A DNA stretch of 42,617 nucleotides from CAXBDP01 sp964598395 (GTDB lineage: Bacteria; Bacteroidota; Bacteroidia; Cytophagales; Cyclobacteriaceae), in NCBI GenBank assembly GCA_964598395.1, contig CAZRBW010000023.1, positions 1 through 42,617 of the forward strand, read 5' to 3'. Numbering within the stretch: position 1 is the first letter of the stretch; every line of letters begins with the position of its first letter. A model generated the notes under the pieces. That model did no database searches and was not told the origin of the DNA. It saw nothing but the letters and a program-made list of their open reading frames with translations. The translations under genes and the position numbers were made by a program. Below are positions 35,544-42,314 of the stretch, in pieces.

Positions 35544-35643
35544 NNNNNNNNNNNNNNNNNNNNNNNNNNNNNNNNNNNNNNNNNNNNNNNNNNNNNNNNN
35601 NNNNNNNNNNNNNNNNNNNNNNNNNNNNNNNNNNNNNNNNNNN
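35544..35643. other. Assembly gap (100 N) between gmk and nadD
   Basis: Exactly 100 N, hiding the C-terminal half of gmk and the N-terminal ~120 residues of nadD. From usual lengths the real gap should be about 600 bp or more. Confidence 0.97.
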
Positions 35644-35850
35644 AATCAATATGGGGTAATTGTATATCCACGCCCAGGTTCTAAAAAATCCGAGTTGCTG
35701 GAGCATCCCAAGGTCCGCAGAGTAGAGTCTCCACAGTTCAATATATCAGCAACGTTTATTCGCAAACTGTTTAAGAAAAACCGTAGTCCAAAATATTTAT
35801 TGCCAAATTCGGTGATTGATTATATTGTGGCAAAAGGCTTATACAATTAA
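35644..35850 (+). CDS. nadD: Nicotinate-nucleotide adenylyltransferase NadD, C-terminal end
   Basis: The 68 residues after the gap read VIVYPRPG, then VESPQFNISATFIRKLFKK and YLLPNSVIDYIVAKGLY. The IS-T/S-x-IR motif plus a final Y-hydrophobic-P-x-x-V-x-x-YI is the characteristic C-terminus of NadD/NMNAT nucleotidyltransferases, where ISAT-x-IR contacts ATP phosphates. NadD makes deamido-NAD from nicotinate mononucleotide and ATP. The HxGH motif and start lie in the gap. The neighbouring gmk is a common partner in Bacteroidota, as I recall. Confidence 0.85.
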   Translation, partial: NQYGVIVYPRPGSKKSELLEHPKVRRVESPQFNISATFIRKLFKKNRSPKYLLPNSVIDYIVAKGLYN

Positions 35851-35951
35851 GCCAGATTTTATTTTCCTCGTTTTTCCTCCCGCTTTTTCAAACTACTAAG
35901 CCGTCGGCAATGATAGTCTGCAGGAGAATAAGTTTTTGCTAAAGCAAGCAT

Positions 35952-35977
35952 AAAAAAAGGTGCCCTTAAGAGGCACC
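35952..35977 (-). terminator. Rho-independent terminator after frr (minus strand)
   Basis: On the minus strand, GGTGCC (35977-35972) pairs with GGCACC (35964-35959) around a 7-nt loop and is followed by seven T (35958-35952). It lies 29 bp past the frr stop. On the plus strand the following T run is broken, so it would serve nadD only weakly. Confidence 0.85.
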
Positions 35978-36005
35978 CATTTGATATTTTAAGTTTGGCT
36001 TGTTT

Positions 36006-36566
36006 TTAAACTGTCATAATTTCCGCTTCTTTCTTGGTGTAGGCTTCATCACATTTCACAATATGCTTATCAGTAAGCTGCTGCACGGTATCTTCAGCTC
36101 TTTTTACATCATCTTCAGAAGCACCTTCTTTTTGCAATTTCCTCAAACTCTCATTAGTTTCTTTTCGAATATTTCGGATACTTATCTTACCGTTTTCAGT
36201 TTCCATTTTAGCTTGTTTGGCTAATTGCTTTCTTCTATCCTCAGTAAGCGGGGGGATATTTAGACGAATTACTTCTCCGTCGTTTTGTGGGTTTAAGCCC
36301 AGGTCAGAATTAATAATAGCTCTTTCAATTTCGCCCAACAATGATTTTTCCCAAGGCTTGATCAATACTGTACGAGCATCTGGCACTGTGACCGATGACG
36401 CTTGATTCAAAGCAGTAGTTACGCCATAATAGTTGACGGTGAGACCATCCAGCATAGATGGTGAGGCTTTCCCAGCTCTAATTTTACCAAGTTCCAACGA
36501 TGTATGCTGAACTGCCTTTTCCATCAGTTCTTTTGCTTCATCCAAAAATAATTGAATCTCTTCCAT
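36006..36566 (-). CDS. frr: Ribosome recycling factor
   Basis: A 186-residue protein of normal length. Family signatures are ELGKIRAGKASPSMLDGLTVNYYG (about 25-48), PWEKSLLGEIERAI (about 72-85) and PPLTEDRRKQLAKQAK (about 106-121). With EF-G it splits the post-termination ribosome. It lies 9 bp after pyrH, the usual partner, and ends just before a strong terminator. Confidence 0.97.
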   Translation of the reverse strand: MEEIQLFLDEAKELMEKAVQHTSLELGKIRAGKASPSMLDGLTVNYYGVTTALNQASSVTVPDARTVLIKPWEKSLLGEIERAIINSDLGLNPQNDGEVIRLNIPPLTEDRRKQLAKQAKMETENGKISIRNIRKETNESLRKLQKEGASEDDVKRAEDTVQQLTDKHIVKCDEAYTKKEAEIMTV

Positions 36567-36575
36567 GATTTTCTA

Positions 36576-37283
36576 TTATGCAGTTATGAGCGTTCCAATT
36601 TCTTCGCCCAGAATAAGTTTTTTTAGATTTCCTGATGTGTTCATATCGAATACGATAATCGGCAGATTATTTTCATGACAAAGAGTAAATGCTGTCATGT
36701 CCATAACATTGAGGCCTTTTTCATAAACTTCTTGAAATGAAATATTAGAGTATTTTATCGCATTAGGGTCTTTTTCTGGATCAGCGCTATATACTCCGTC
36801 AACTCTTGTACCTTTTAATACCGCATCAGCTTCAATTTCTATGGCACGCAAACTAGCTGCTGAGTCAGTTGTGAAATAGGGATTGCCAATACCAGCTCCA
36901 AAAATAACAATTCGCCCTTTTTCTAAATGCCTTACAGCGCGGCGTCTAATAAATGGCTCACAAACTTGTTCCATTTTGATACCTGCCATTAATCTGGTGA
37001 ACATCCCATGTTTTTCGAGTGAGCTTTGAATGGCCATTGAGTTGATAACAGTTGCCAACATACCCATATAATCTCCTTGCACTCTATCGATACCACTTTT
37101 TTCAGCATCTACTCCTCGGAAAATATTCCCACCGCCAATGACAATCGCGATTTCGATTCCGAGGTCTTTAATCTCTTTGATTTCTTGGGCATATTGCTCA
37201 AGTCTTTGTGGGTCAATGCCGAACTGCCTTGTTCCCATCAGTGCTTCACCACTTAGCTTGAGCAAAATTCTTTTGTATTTCAT
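36576..37283 (-). CDS. pyrH: Uridylate kinase PyrH
   Basis: A 235-residue bacterial UMP kinase of the amino acid kinase fold, forming UDP from UMP. The motifs LLKLSGEALMG (about 7-17), IVIGGGNIFRG (about 47-57), GDYMGMLATVINS (about 71-83) and GTRVDGVYSADPEKDP (about 163-178) are present. The family is hexameric and feedback-inhibited by UTP. It is between the biotin carrier protein gene (37 bp upstream) and frr (9 bp downstream), probably one operon. Confidence 0.96.
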   Translation of the reverse strand: MKYKRILLKLSGEALMGTRQFGIDPQRLEQYAQEIKEIKDLGIEIAIVIGGGNIFRGVDAEKSGIDRVQGDYMGMLATVINSMAIQSSLEKHGMFTRLMAGIKMEQVCEPFIRRRAVRHLEKGRIVIFGAGIGNPYFTTDSAASLRAIEIEADAVLKGTRVDGVYSADPEKDPNAIKYSNISFQEVYEKGLNVMDMTAFTLCHENNLPIIVFDMNTSGNLKKLILGEEIGTLITA

Positions 37284-37320
37284 ATAGGGGGTAAATATAA
37301 AAGGTATGAGGGTTTATTTG

Positions 37321-37824
37321 TTAGTTTTCGAATTCAATTAGGATTTGATTTTTTTCTACACTGTCTCCTTTTTTCACAATTATAGACTTGACGACACCTT
37401 CGCCTGGAGATTTGATTACATTTTCCATTTTCATTGCTTCCAATACCAATAGCTGATCTCCTTTGGCCACATTATCTCCTGGTGCTACTTTGATGTCTAG
37501 AATAAGTCCTGGCATTGGAGCTTTAAGTTTGCTTAGTTGTTGGGAATGGACAGCACTAAGTCCCATTTTATCGAGAAGCAAATCGAATTTATCTTTTAGG
37601 GCAACTTCGAGGGTTTGGCCGTTGATTTTCAGCGAAACTGATTTTTCCTCCCGCTTTATCTCTACAACTTCGGCATTGTAGGAGACATTATTAAGTAATA
37701 TGTGGAAATGTCTGTCTGAAATTCGAGATATATTCCATGGAAAATCTTTGTCATCGATGGTGAAATTAGTGTCATCTGTTTGAATACGGTATGATTTCTT
37801 GCCGATAGTTGCTTGATATTCCAT
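37321..37824 (-). CDS. Biotin/lipoyl-attachment carrier protein (biotin carboxyl carrier type)
   Basis: A 167-residue protein. The last ~70 residues form a biotinyl domain: KAPMPGLILDIKVAPGD, then EAMKM with the biotin-accepting Lys (about 132), then VKKGDSVEKNQILIEF. The first ~95 residues form a small beta-rich domain. This layout matches the biotin carrier subunit of acyl-CoA (propionyl- or acetyl-CoA) carboxylases in Bacteroidota. No carboxylase subunit is nearby, so its partner must be encoded elsewhere. A GCGGGAGG-type word (37647) encodes Arg-Glu. Confidence 0.85.
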   Translation of the reverse strand: MEYQATIGKKSYRIQTDDTNFTIDDKDFPWNISRISDRHFHILLNNVSYNAEVVEIKREEKSVSLKINGQTLEVALKDKFDLLLDKMGLSAVHSQQLSKLKAPMPGLILDIKVAPGDNVAKGDQLLVLEAMKMENVIKSPGEGVVKSIIVKKGDSVEKNQILIEFEN

Positions 37825-37977
37825 AGCAGGGTTGATAGGTTCAAAAAAAATTATGTGTAAAATTAAGATGGATGATTGAAAATACTATTGTGTAAGGACG
37901 TAGAATATTGAAATTTTGGGAAATTAGGCGGTTGTTGAAAACTAAATGAAAGAAAGGGAGATATTTTATTTGAAAAA

Positions 37978-38008
37978 TTTGATTAAACGAAAATTGCCAT
38001 TAATTTTG
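37978..38008 (+). promoter_or_regulatory. Promoter of the tRNA-tuf operon
   Basis: TTTG (37978-37981), 19 nt, TAATTTTG (38001-38008): a full match to the Bacteroidota -33/-7 consensus. It lies about 50 bp before tRNA-Tyr and probably drives tRNA-Tyr, tRNA-Gly, tRNA-Thr and tuf. The 236-bp region from 37825 to 38060 holds nothing else I can identify. Confidence 0.8.
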
Positions 38009-38060
38009 CACTTCCTTTTTCAAAAGACCTAGTTCGAAATGGGTTTATGAGGAAGATTTT

Positions 38061-38143
38061 GGGGAGATACCAAAGCGGCCAACTGGGACGGACTGTAAAT
38101 CCGTTGTCTTATGACTTCGTAGGTTCGAATCCTACTCTCCCCA
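38061..38143 (+). tRNA. tRNA-Tyr(GTA)
   Basis: The acceptor stem GGGGAGA pairs with TCTCCCC. The anticodon stem ACGGA/TCCGT encloses loop CTGTAAA with anticodon GTA (38095-38097). There is a long variable arm as expected for class II tRNA-Tyr, and T arm GTAGG-TTCGAAT-CCTAC. The next bases supply CA after the A discriminator. Confidence 0.96.
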
Positions 38144-38172
38144 CAACTCGAAAGAGATTAATGTTGTAAAAA

Positions 38173-38245
38173 GCGGGTGTAGCTCAGCTGGTAGAGCGGC
38201 AGCCTTCCAAGCTGCAGGTCGCGGGTTCGAACCTCGTCGCCCGCT
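38173..38245 (+). tRNA. tRNA-Gly(TCC)
   Basis: The acceptor GCGGGTG pairs with CGCCCGC (one G-C/G-U mix). The anticodon stem GCAGC/GCTGC encloses CTTCCAA with anticodon TCC (38206-38208). T arm GCGGG-TTCGAAC-CTCGT has a G-U-type pair. The CCA end is not encoded after the T discriminator. Confidence 0.95.
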
Positions 38246-38309
38246 CTTTTTATATAAGCGGATTGCGGGTAACCCATGATACTTACCGGTTCCCGAGTAG
38301 TTGGTGTAA

Positions 38310-38381
38310 GCCGATGTAGCTCAGAGGTAGAGTACTTCCTTGGTAAGGAAGGGGTCACGGGTTCAATTCCCGTCATCGGCT
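38310..38381 (+). tRNA. tRNA-Thr(GGT)
   Basis: The acceptor GCCGATG pairs with CATCGGC. The anticodon stem CTTCC/GGAAG encloses TTGGTAA with anticodon GGT (38342-38344). T arm ACGGG-TTCAATT-CCCGT is regular. It sits 59 bp before tuf, as in the thrT-tufB arrangement of Escherichia coli. Confidence 0.95.
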
Positions 38382-38440
38382 CAAGGCATTGAGAAATTTA
38401 AAAACGAATAATTTTTCATCTAAACTGAGACTTTTCAAAT

Positions 38441-39625
38441 ATGGCTAAAGAAAACTTTGACCGTTCCAAACCACACGTAAACATTGGAACAATTGGTCAC
38501 GTTGATCACGGAAAAACTACATTAACAGCTGCAATTACAAAAGTGTTGGCTGAAAAAGGTTTTGCTAAAATGCGCGATTTCTCTTCAATCGACAATGCTC
38601 CTGAAGAGAAAGAAAGAGGTATTACTATTAATACATCACACGTTGAGTACACTACTATTAACCGTCACTATGCACACGTTGACTGTCCAGGTCACGCGGA
38701 TTATGTGAAGAACATGGTAACAGGTGCTGCTCAAATGGATGGTGCAATCCTAGTGGTTGCTGCTACTGATGGTCCAATGCCACAAACAAGAGAACACATT
38801 CTTCTTGCTCGTCAGGTAGGTGTACCAGCTCTAGTTGTGTTTATGAATAAAGTTGACCTTGTGGATGATCCAGAGCTTCTTGAGCTTGTTGAAATGGAAA
38901 TCCGTGAGCTTCTTTCATTCTACGATTTCCCAGGTGATGATATTCCGGTAATTCAAGGTTCTGCCCTTGGAGCACTTAATGGTGAGCCTGAGTGGGTAGA
39001 AAAAGTTGTTGAATTGATGGATGCTGTTGATAACTTCATTCCGCTTCCAGAACGTCTAGTTGACCTTCCTTTCTTAATGCCTGTAGAAGACGTATTCTCG
39101 ATCACTGGTCGTGGTACAGTTGCAACTGGTAGAATTGAAAGAGGTATTGTTAACTCTGGCGAGTCAGTTGACATTTTGGGTATGGGTGCTGAAAACCTTA
39201 AATCTACAGTTACGGGTGTTGAAATGTTCCGTAAGATATTAGATAGAGGTGAAGCTGGTGATAACGTTGGTCTATTGCTTCGTGGTATTGAGAAATCAAT
39301 GATCCGTCGTGGTATGGTTATTTGTAAGCCAGGTTCAGTTAAGCCTCATGATCACTTCAAGGCCGAAGTTTACGTTCTTTCAAAAGAAGAAGGTGGACGT
39401 CACACTCCTTTCTTTAACAAATATCGTCCTCAGTTCTACTTCCGTACAACAGACGTAACTGGCGAAATCAAACTTCCAGAAGGAGTTGAAATGGTTATGC
39501 CAGGTGATAACGTAACTATCGAAGTAAACCTTTTGAGTCCGATTGCAATGGAAAAAGGTCTACGTTTTGCGATTCGCGAAGGTGGTCGTACAGTAGGTGC
39601 TGGTCAGGTAACAGAGATCCTATAA
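38441..39625 (+). CDS. tuf: Elongation factor Tu
   Basis: A 394-residue translation GTPase that delivers aminoacyl-tRNA to the ribosome. G1 GHVDHGKT is at 19-26, G2 includes RGITINTSH, G3 is DCPGH (about 81-85) and G4 is NKVD (about 136-139). Domain 2 begins near 210 and domain 3 near 300. It lies downstream of three tRNA genes, is followed by its own terminator, and belongs to the tRNA-tuf-secE-nusG-rpl order conserved across bacteria. No GCGGGAGG word occurs in it. Confidence 0.99.
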   Translation: MAKENFDRSKPHVNIGTIGHVDHGKTTLTAAITKVLAEKGFAKMRDFSSIDNAPEEKERGITINTSHVEYTTINRHYAHVDCPGHADYVKNMVTGAAQMDGAILVVAATDGPMPQTREHILLARQVGVPALVVFMNKVDLVDDPELLELVEMEIRELLSFYDFPGDDIPVIQGSALGALNGEPEWVEKVVELMDAVDNFIPLPERLVDLPFLMPVEDVFSITGRGTVATGRIERGIVNSGESVDILGMGAENLKSTVTGVEMFRKILDRGEAGDNVGLLLRGIEKSMIRRGMVICKPGSVKPHDHFKAEVYVLSKEEGGRHTPFFNKYRPQFYFRTTDVTGEIKLPEGVEMVMPGDNVTIEVNLLSPIAMEKGLRFAIREGGRTVGAGQVTEIL

Positions 39626-39644
39626 TATAAAATCAAATAAAACG

Positions 39645-39683
39645 GCGCGTTTCTGAGTAATTTCGGAAACGCGCTTGTTTATT
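39645..39683 (+). terminator. Rho-independent terminator after tuf
   Basis: GCGCGTTTC (39645-39653) pairs perfectly with GAAACGCGC (39666-39674) across a 12-nt loop, followed by the T-rich TTGTTTATT. It lies 19 bp after the tuf stop. Its T tail also holds the -33 element of the next promoter. Confidence 0.85.
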
Positions 39684-39704
39684 ACTTGAAATTCACTAAT
39701 TTTG
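39674..39704 (+). promoter_or_regulatory. Promoter of the tRNA-Trp-secE-nusG-rpl operon
   Basis: CTTG (39674-39677), 19 nt, TAATTTTG (39697-39704). The -7 box and the spacer length are identical to those of the promoter before tRNA-Tyr. Transcription would start near 39710, some 13 nt before the tRNA-Trp 5' end. Confidence 0.75.
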
Positions 39705-39722
39705 CAGTCCTTTTGGCTGTAT

Positions 39723-39795
39723 ACGGGTGTAGCTCAATTGGTAGAGTAGTGGTCTCCAAAACCATTGGCTGGGAGTTCGAGTCTCTCCACCCGTG
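39723..39795 (+). tRNA. tRNA-Trp(CCA)
   Basis: The acceptor ACGGGTG pairs with CACCCGT. The anticodon loop CTCCAAA with anticodon CCA (39756-39758) sits on the stem GTGGT/ACCAT, and the T loop is TTCGAGT. Discriminator G. It is 22 bp before secE, a placement seen in many bacteria. Confidence 0.95.
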
Positions 39796-39817
39796 CTAAG
39801 ATTGATAATTTATCACT

Positions 39818-40009
39818 ATGGTAAAACTTACAGATTTTATAATGGGCTCAATTGATGAGCTTAAAAATAAAGTGACATGGCCAGACTTCGCTAGCTTACA
39901 AAGTAGTGCGAGTTTAGTTTTGGTAGCTTCCCTTATCATTTCTCTTATTATAGGAGTTATGGATTTGGGTTTCGAAAATGTTATGTCTTGGTTTTATCGT
40001 AACTTCTAA
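39818..40009 (+). CDS. secE: Preprotein translocase subunit SecE
   Basis: A 63-residue single-span SecE. The amphipathic helix with the family motif ELKNKVTWPDFASLQSS (about 14-30) is followed by one membrane segment (about 32-50). It clamps SecY in the SecYEG channel. The length fits the short bacterial form. nusG follows after 15 bp. Confidence 0.95.
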   Translation: MVKLTDFIMGSIDELKNKVTWPDFASLQSSASLVLVASLIISLIIGVMDLGFENVMSWFYRNF

Positions 40010-40024
40010 AATCATTTAGCTGGA

Positions 40025-40579
40025 ATGAGTGAAACTAACTGGTATGTAGTAAGAGTAGTAAGTGGTCAAGAGAAGAAAGCAAAAACTTATCTTGAGAACG
40101 AAATTGCTCGTCAGGCATTGGAAGAATTCATTCCGCAAGTAATGATACCATCGGAAAAGGTATATGAAATGCGTAACGGAAAAAAACGTGTACGTGAAAA
40201 GAACTTTTTTCCTGGTTATATGATGGTCCAAGCGGACCTCACACATGGTGAAGCTTACCACACTGTTACAAGTATTCCTGGAATCATCGGCTTCCTTGGT
40301 TCGGGCACTGGAACATCAAAGACTCCTGTTGCCTTACGCCAAAATGAAATAAACAGGATATTTGGTAAGGTTGATGAGATAGATGAAGAAGAAGTGACAC
40401 ATAGCACACCGTTTATCGTAGGAGAATCGGTGAAAGTTATGGACGGGCCATTCAGTGGCTTTACGGGAACTGTGGAAGAGGTCTTTCATGATAAGCGTAA
40501 GCTAAACGTAATGGTTAAAATCTTCGGCAGGAACACGCCTGTTGAACTTAATTACATGCAAGTAGAAAAAGTTGACTAG
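40025..40579 (+). CDS. nusG: Transcription termination/antitermination factor NusG
   Basis: A 184-residue protein. The NGN domain begins WYVVRVVSGQEKKAKTYLEN (about 5-24) and contains FFPGYMMVQ (about 61-69). The KOW domain lies near 130-165 (GESVKVMDGPFSGFTGTVEEV). It binds RNA polymerase and, through KOW, Rho or ribosomal protein S10. rplK follows after 3 bp. Confidence 0.97.
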   Translation: MSETNWYVVRVVSGQEKKAKTYLENEIARQALEEFIPQVMIPSEKVYEMRNGKKRVREKNFFPGYMMVQADLTHGEAYHTVTSIPGIIGFLGSGTGTSKTPVALRQNEINRIFGKVDEIDEEEVTHSTPFIVGESVKVMDGPFSGFTGTVEEVFHDKRKLNVMVKIFGRNTPVELNYMQVEKVD

Positions 40580-40582
40580 CAG

Positions 40583-41026
40583 ATGGCTAAAGAAATAATT
40601 GGATATTTGAAATTACAGGTAAAGGGTGGCCAAGCCAACCCTTCGCCTCCGATTGGTCCTGCCTTGGGTTCAAAAGGATTGAACATTATGGAATTCTGTA
40701 AGCAGTTCAATGCACGTACTCAAGAAAAAATGGGACAAGTTTGCCCTGTTTTGGTGACCATCTATTCTGACAAAAGCTTTGAGTTTGTTGTTAAAACTTC
40801 TCCAGCTGCTGTTTTGGTTCTTGAAGCTGCAAAAGCTAAAAAGGGATCAGAAGAGCCAAATAGAAAAAAAGTGGGCAGCATTACATGGGATCAGGTTAGA
40901 ACTATCGCAGAAACGAAGATGCCTGATTTGAATGCCTTCAAAATTGAATCTGCCATGAAAATGGTAGCTGGTACAGCCCGTAGTTTAGGTATCACCGTAA
41001 CAGGTGCTGCACCTTGGGACAATTAA
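40583..41026 (+). CDS. rplK: 50S ribosomal protein L11
   Basis: A 147-residue L11. The N-terminal proline-rich KGGQANPSPPIGPALGSKGLNIMEFCKQFN (about 14-43) binds the GTPase centre and thiostrepton. The C-terminal rRNA-binding domain (about 72-145) ends ARSLGITVTG. It is in the L11-L1-L10-L7/L12 order, 13 bp before rplA. Confidence 0.98.
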   Translation: MAKEIIGYLKLQVKGGQANPSPPIGPALGSKGLNIMEFCKQFNARTQEKMGQVCPVLVTIYSDKSFEFVVKTSPAAVLVLEAAKAKKGSEEPNRKKVGSITWDQVRTIAETKMPDLNAFKIESAMKMVAGTARSLGITVTGAAPWDN

Positions 41027-41039
41027 ACAAGAAGAAATA

Positions 41040-41738
41040 ATGGGTAAGCTAACAAAAAACAGAAAAGCTGCACTAGAAAAATACAACCCTTCCCAGGCCT
41101 ATTCGCTGGAAGAGGCCGCTTCCCTGGTGAAGGAAATAACCAATACCAAATTTGATTCATCTGTAGATATTGACATTCGTTTGGGTGTTGATCCTCGTAA
41201 AGCTGATCAAATGGTTAGAGGAGTTGTAGCATTGCCACATGGTACTGGTCGCGAAGTTCGTGTATTAGTATTATGTACGCCTGACAAGGAAGAAGAGGCA
41301 AAGCAAGCGGGTGCTGATCACGTAGGGCTTGACGACTATATTGCTAAAATTGAAAGTGGATGGACTGATATCGATGTTATCATTACCATGCCTACAGTAA
41401 TGGCAAAAGTTGGTAAGCTTGGTAGGGTTTTAGGTCCAAGAGGTCTAATGCCAAATCCGAAAGCCGGTACTGTAACACTGGATGTCGCAAAGGCTGTACA
41501 GGAAGTAAAATCTGGTAAGATTGATTTTAAGGTTGATAAATTTGGAATTATTCACGCCAGTATTGGTAGAGTTTCCTTTGGTCCTGAACAAATCAAGAAA
41601 AATGCTGAAGAAATGATTTTAACCATATCAAGGTTGAAACCAGCTTCATCAAAAGGAACTTACTTCCGTAGTATTTCATTGTCAAGCACAATGAGTCCGG
41701 GAATTAATATTGATAAGAACGGTATCCCAGGAGTATAA
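41040..41738 (+). CDS. rplA: 50S ribosomal protein L1
   Basis: A 232-residue L1 from ATG 41040 (MGKLTKNRKAALEKYNP). An earlier in-frame ATG (41004) overlaps rplK by 23 bp and adds 12 residues foreign to the family. The conserved segments TKFDSSVDIDIRLGVDPRKADQ and the rRNA-binding GKLGRVLGPRGLMPNPKAGTV (about 127-147) are present. L1 forms the E-site stalk and in many bacteria represses its own operon. Confidence 0.97.
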   Translation: MGKLTKNRKAALEKYNPSQAYSLEEAASLVKEITNTKFDSSVDIDIRLGVDPRKADQMVRGVVALPHGTGREVRVLVLCTPDKEEEAKQAGADHVGLDDYIAKIESGWTDIDVIITMPTVMAKVGKLGRVLGPRGLMPNPKAGTVTLDVAKAVQEVKSGKIDFKVDKFGIIHASIGRVSFGPEQIKKNAEEMILTISRLKPASSKGTYFRSISLSSTMSPGINIDKNGIPGV

Positions 41739-41740
41739 TC

Positions 41741-42274
41741 ATGACGAAAGAAGAAAAAGCTGCGATAATTGAAGGCCTGGTAGAAAAGTTCCAGTCAAAT
41801 GGACATTTCTATATTACCGATGCGGGTGGTCTTTCAGTAGCAAAAATAAATAACTTCCGCAAAATGTGTTATGACAAAGGAGTAGAGTATAAAGTGTATA
41901 AAAACACTTTAATAGCTAAGGCTCTTGAGCAAATGGACACAGATTATACAGATTTTTCTGATAAAGTATTAAAAGGTTTTTCAGGCGTTATCTTTTCGCA
42001 AGAGAATGGTAAACTTCCTGCTCAAATCTTAATAGATTATCGTAAAAAGTCTGGTAAAGATAAGCCTTTATTGAAAGGTGCCTCTATAGATAGAGACGTA
42101 TTTGTTGGTGATGACCAATTGAAAACACTTAGCCAGCTTAAGTCTAAACAAGAGCTCGTTGGTGAGATCATTGGCTTGTTACAATCTCCTGCAACTAATG
42201 TTATTTCTGCCCTACAAAGCGGTAAGCATACGTTAGCAGGTTTAGTAAAAACCCTTTCTGAAAGGGAATCATAA
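41741..42274 (+). CDS. rplJ: 50S ribosomal protein L10
   Basis: A 177-residue stalk-base protein. The N-terminal rRNA-binding domain (about 1-130) includes YKVYKNTLIAKALEQ, and the C-terminal helix (about 140-172, LLQSPATNVISALQSGKHTLAGLVKTLSE) is the site for L7/L12 dimers. Only 2 bp separate it from rplA, so there is no long rplJ leader of the Escherichia coli kind in front of it. Confidence 0.97.
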   Translation: MTKEEKAAIIEGLVEKFQSNGHFYITDAGGLSVAKINNFRKMCYDKGVEYKVYKNTLIAKALEQMDTDYTDFSDKVLKGFSGVIFSQENGKLPAQILIDYRKKSGKDKPLLKGASIDRDVFVGDDQLKTLSQLKSKQELVGEIIGLLQSPATNVISALQSGKHTLAGLVKTLSERES

Positions 42275-42314
42275 TTTTTGAAATCTTTTCTTTTATCCTA
42301 AAATAAATAATAAA

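Larger units (their letters stand above)
38..37654. repeat. Dispersed exact 8-mer GCGGGAGG / CCTCCCGC, 27 copies
   Basis: First bases of GCGGGAGG on the plus strand (14): 1531, 4191, 4445, 7626, 7960, 10667, 11045, 13514, 15099, 16333, 17993, 21427, 30545, 35375. First bases of CCTCCCGC (13): 38, 4527, 4671, 9139, 11879, 15905, 19528, 20932, 24636, 26807, 33324, 35876, 37647. Sixteen are sense to their gene, ten antisense, one intergenic (35876). Sense copies use all three phases (Ala-Gly-Gly 5, Arg-Glu 7, Gly-Arg 4), and antisense copies also use all three (Ser-Arg 5, Leu-Pro 4, Pro-Pro-Ala 1). In the GCGGGAGG orientation the preceding base is A in 17 of 27, and the following base is never C. 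Chance expectation is about 0.3 copies at 40% GC. Function unknown. Confidence 0.9.

Noticed and set aside
38..37654. GCGGGAGG as ribosome binding sites
   Set aside because: It contains GGAGG, but the copies lie inside genes, equally on both strands, and not before start codons. Genes here mostly lack Shine-Dalgarno sequences.
38158..38376. Minus-strand 72-residue open frame over the tRNA genes
   Set aside because: It is the complement of tRNA-Gly and tRNA-Thr. Such frames are a well-known source of spurious predicted proteins.
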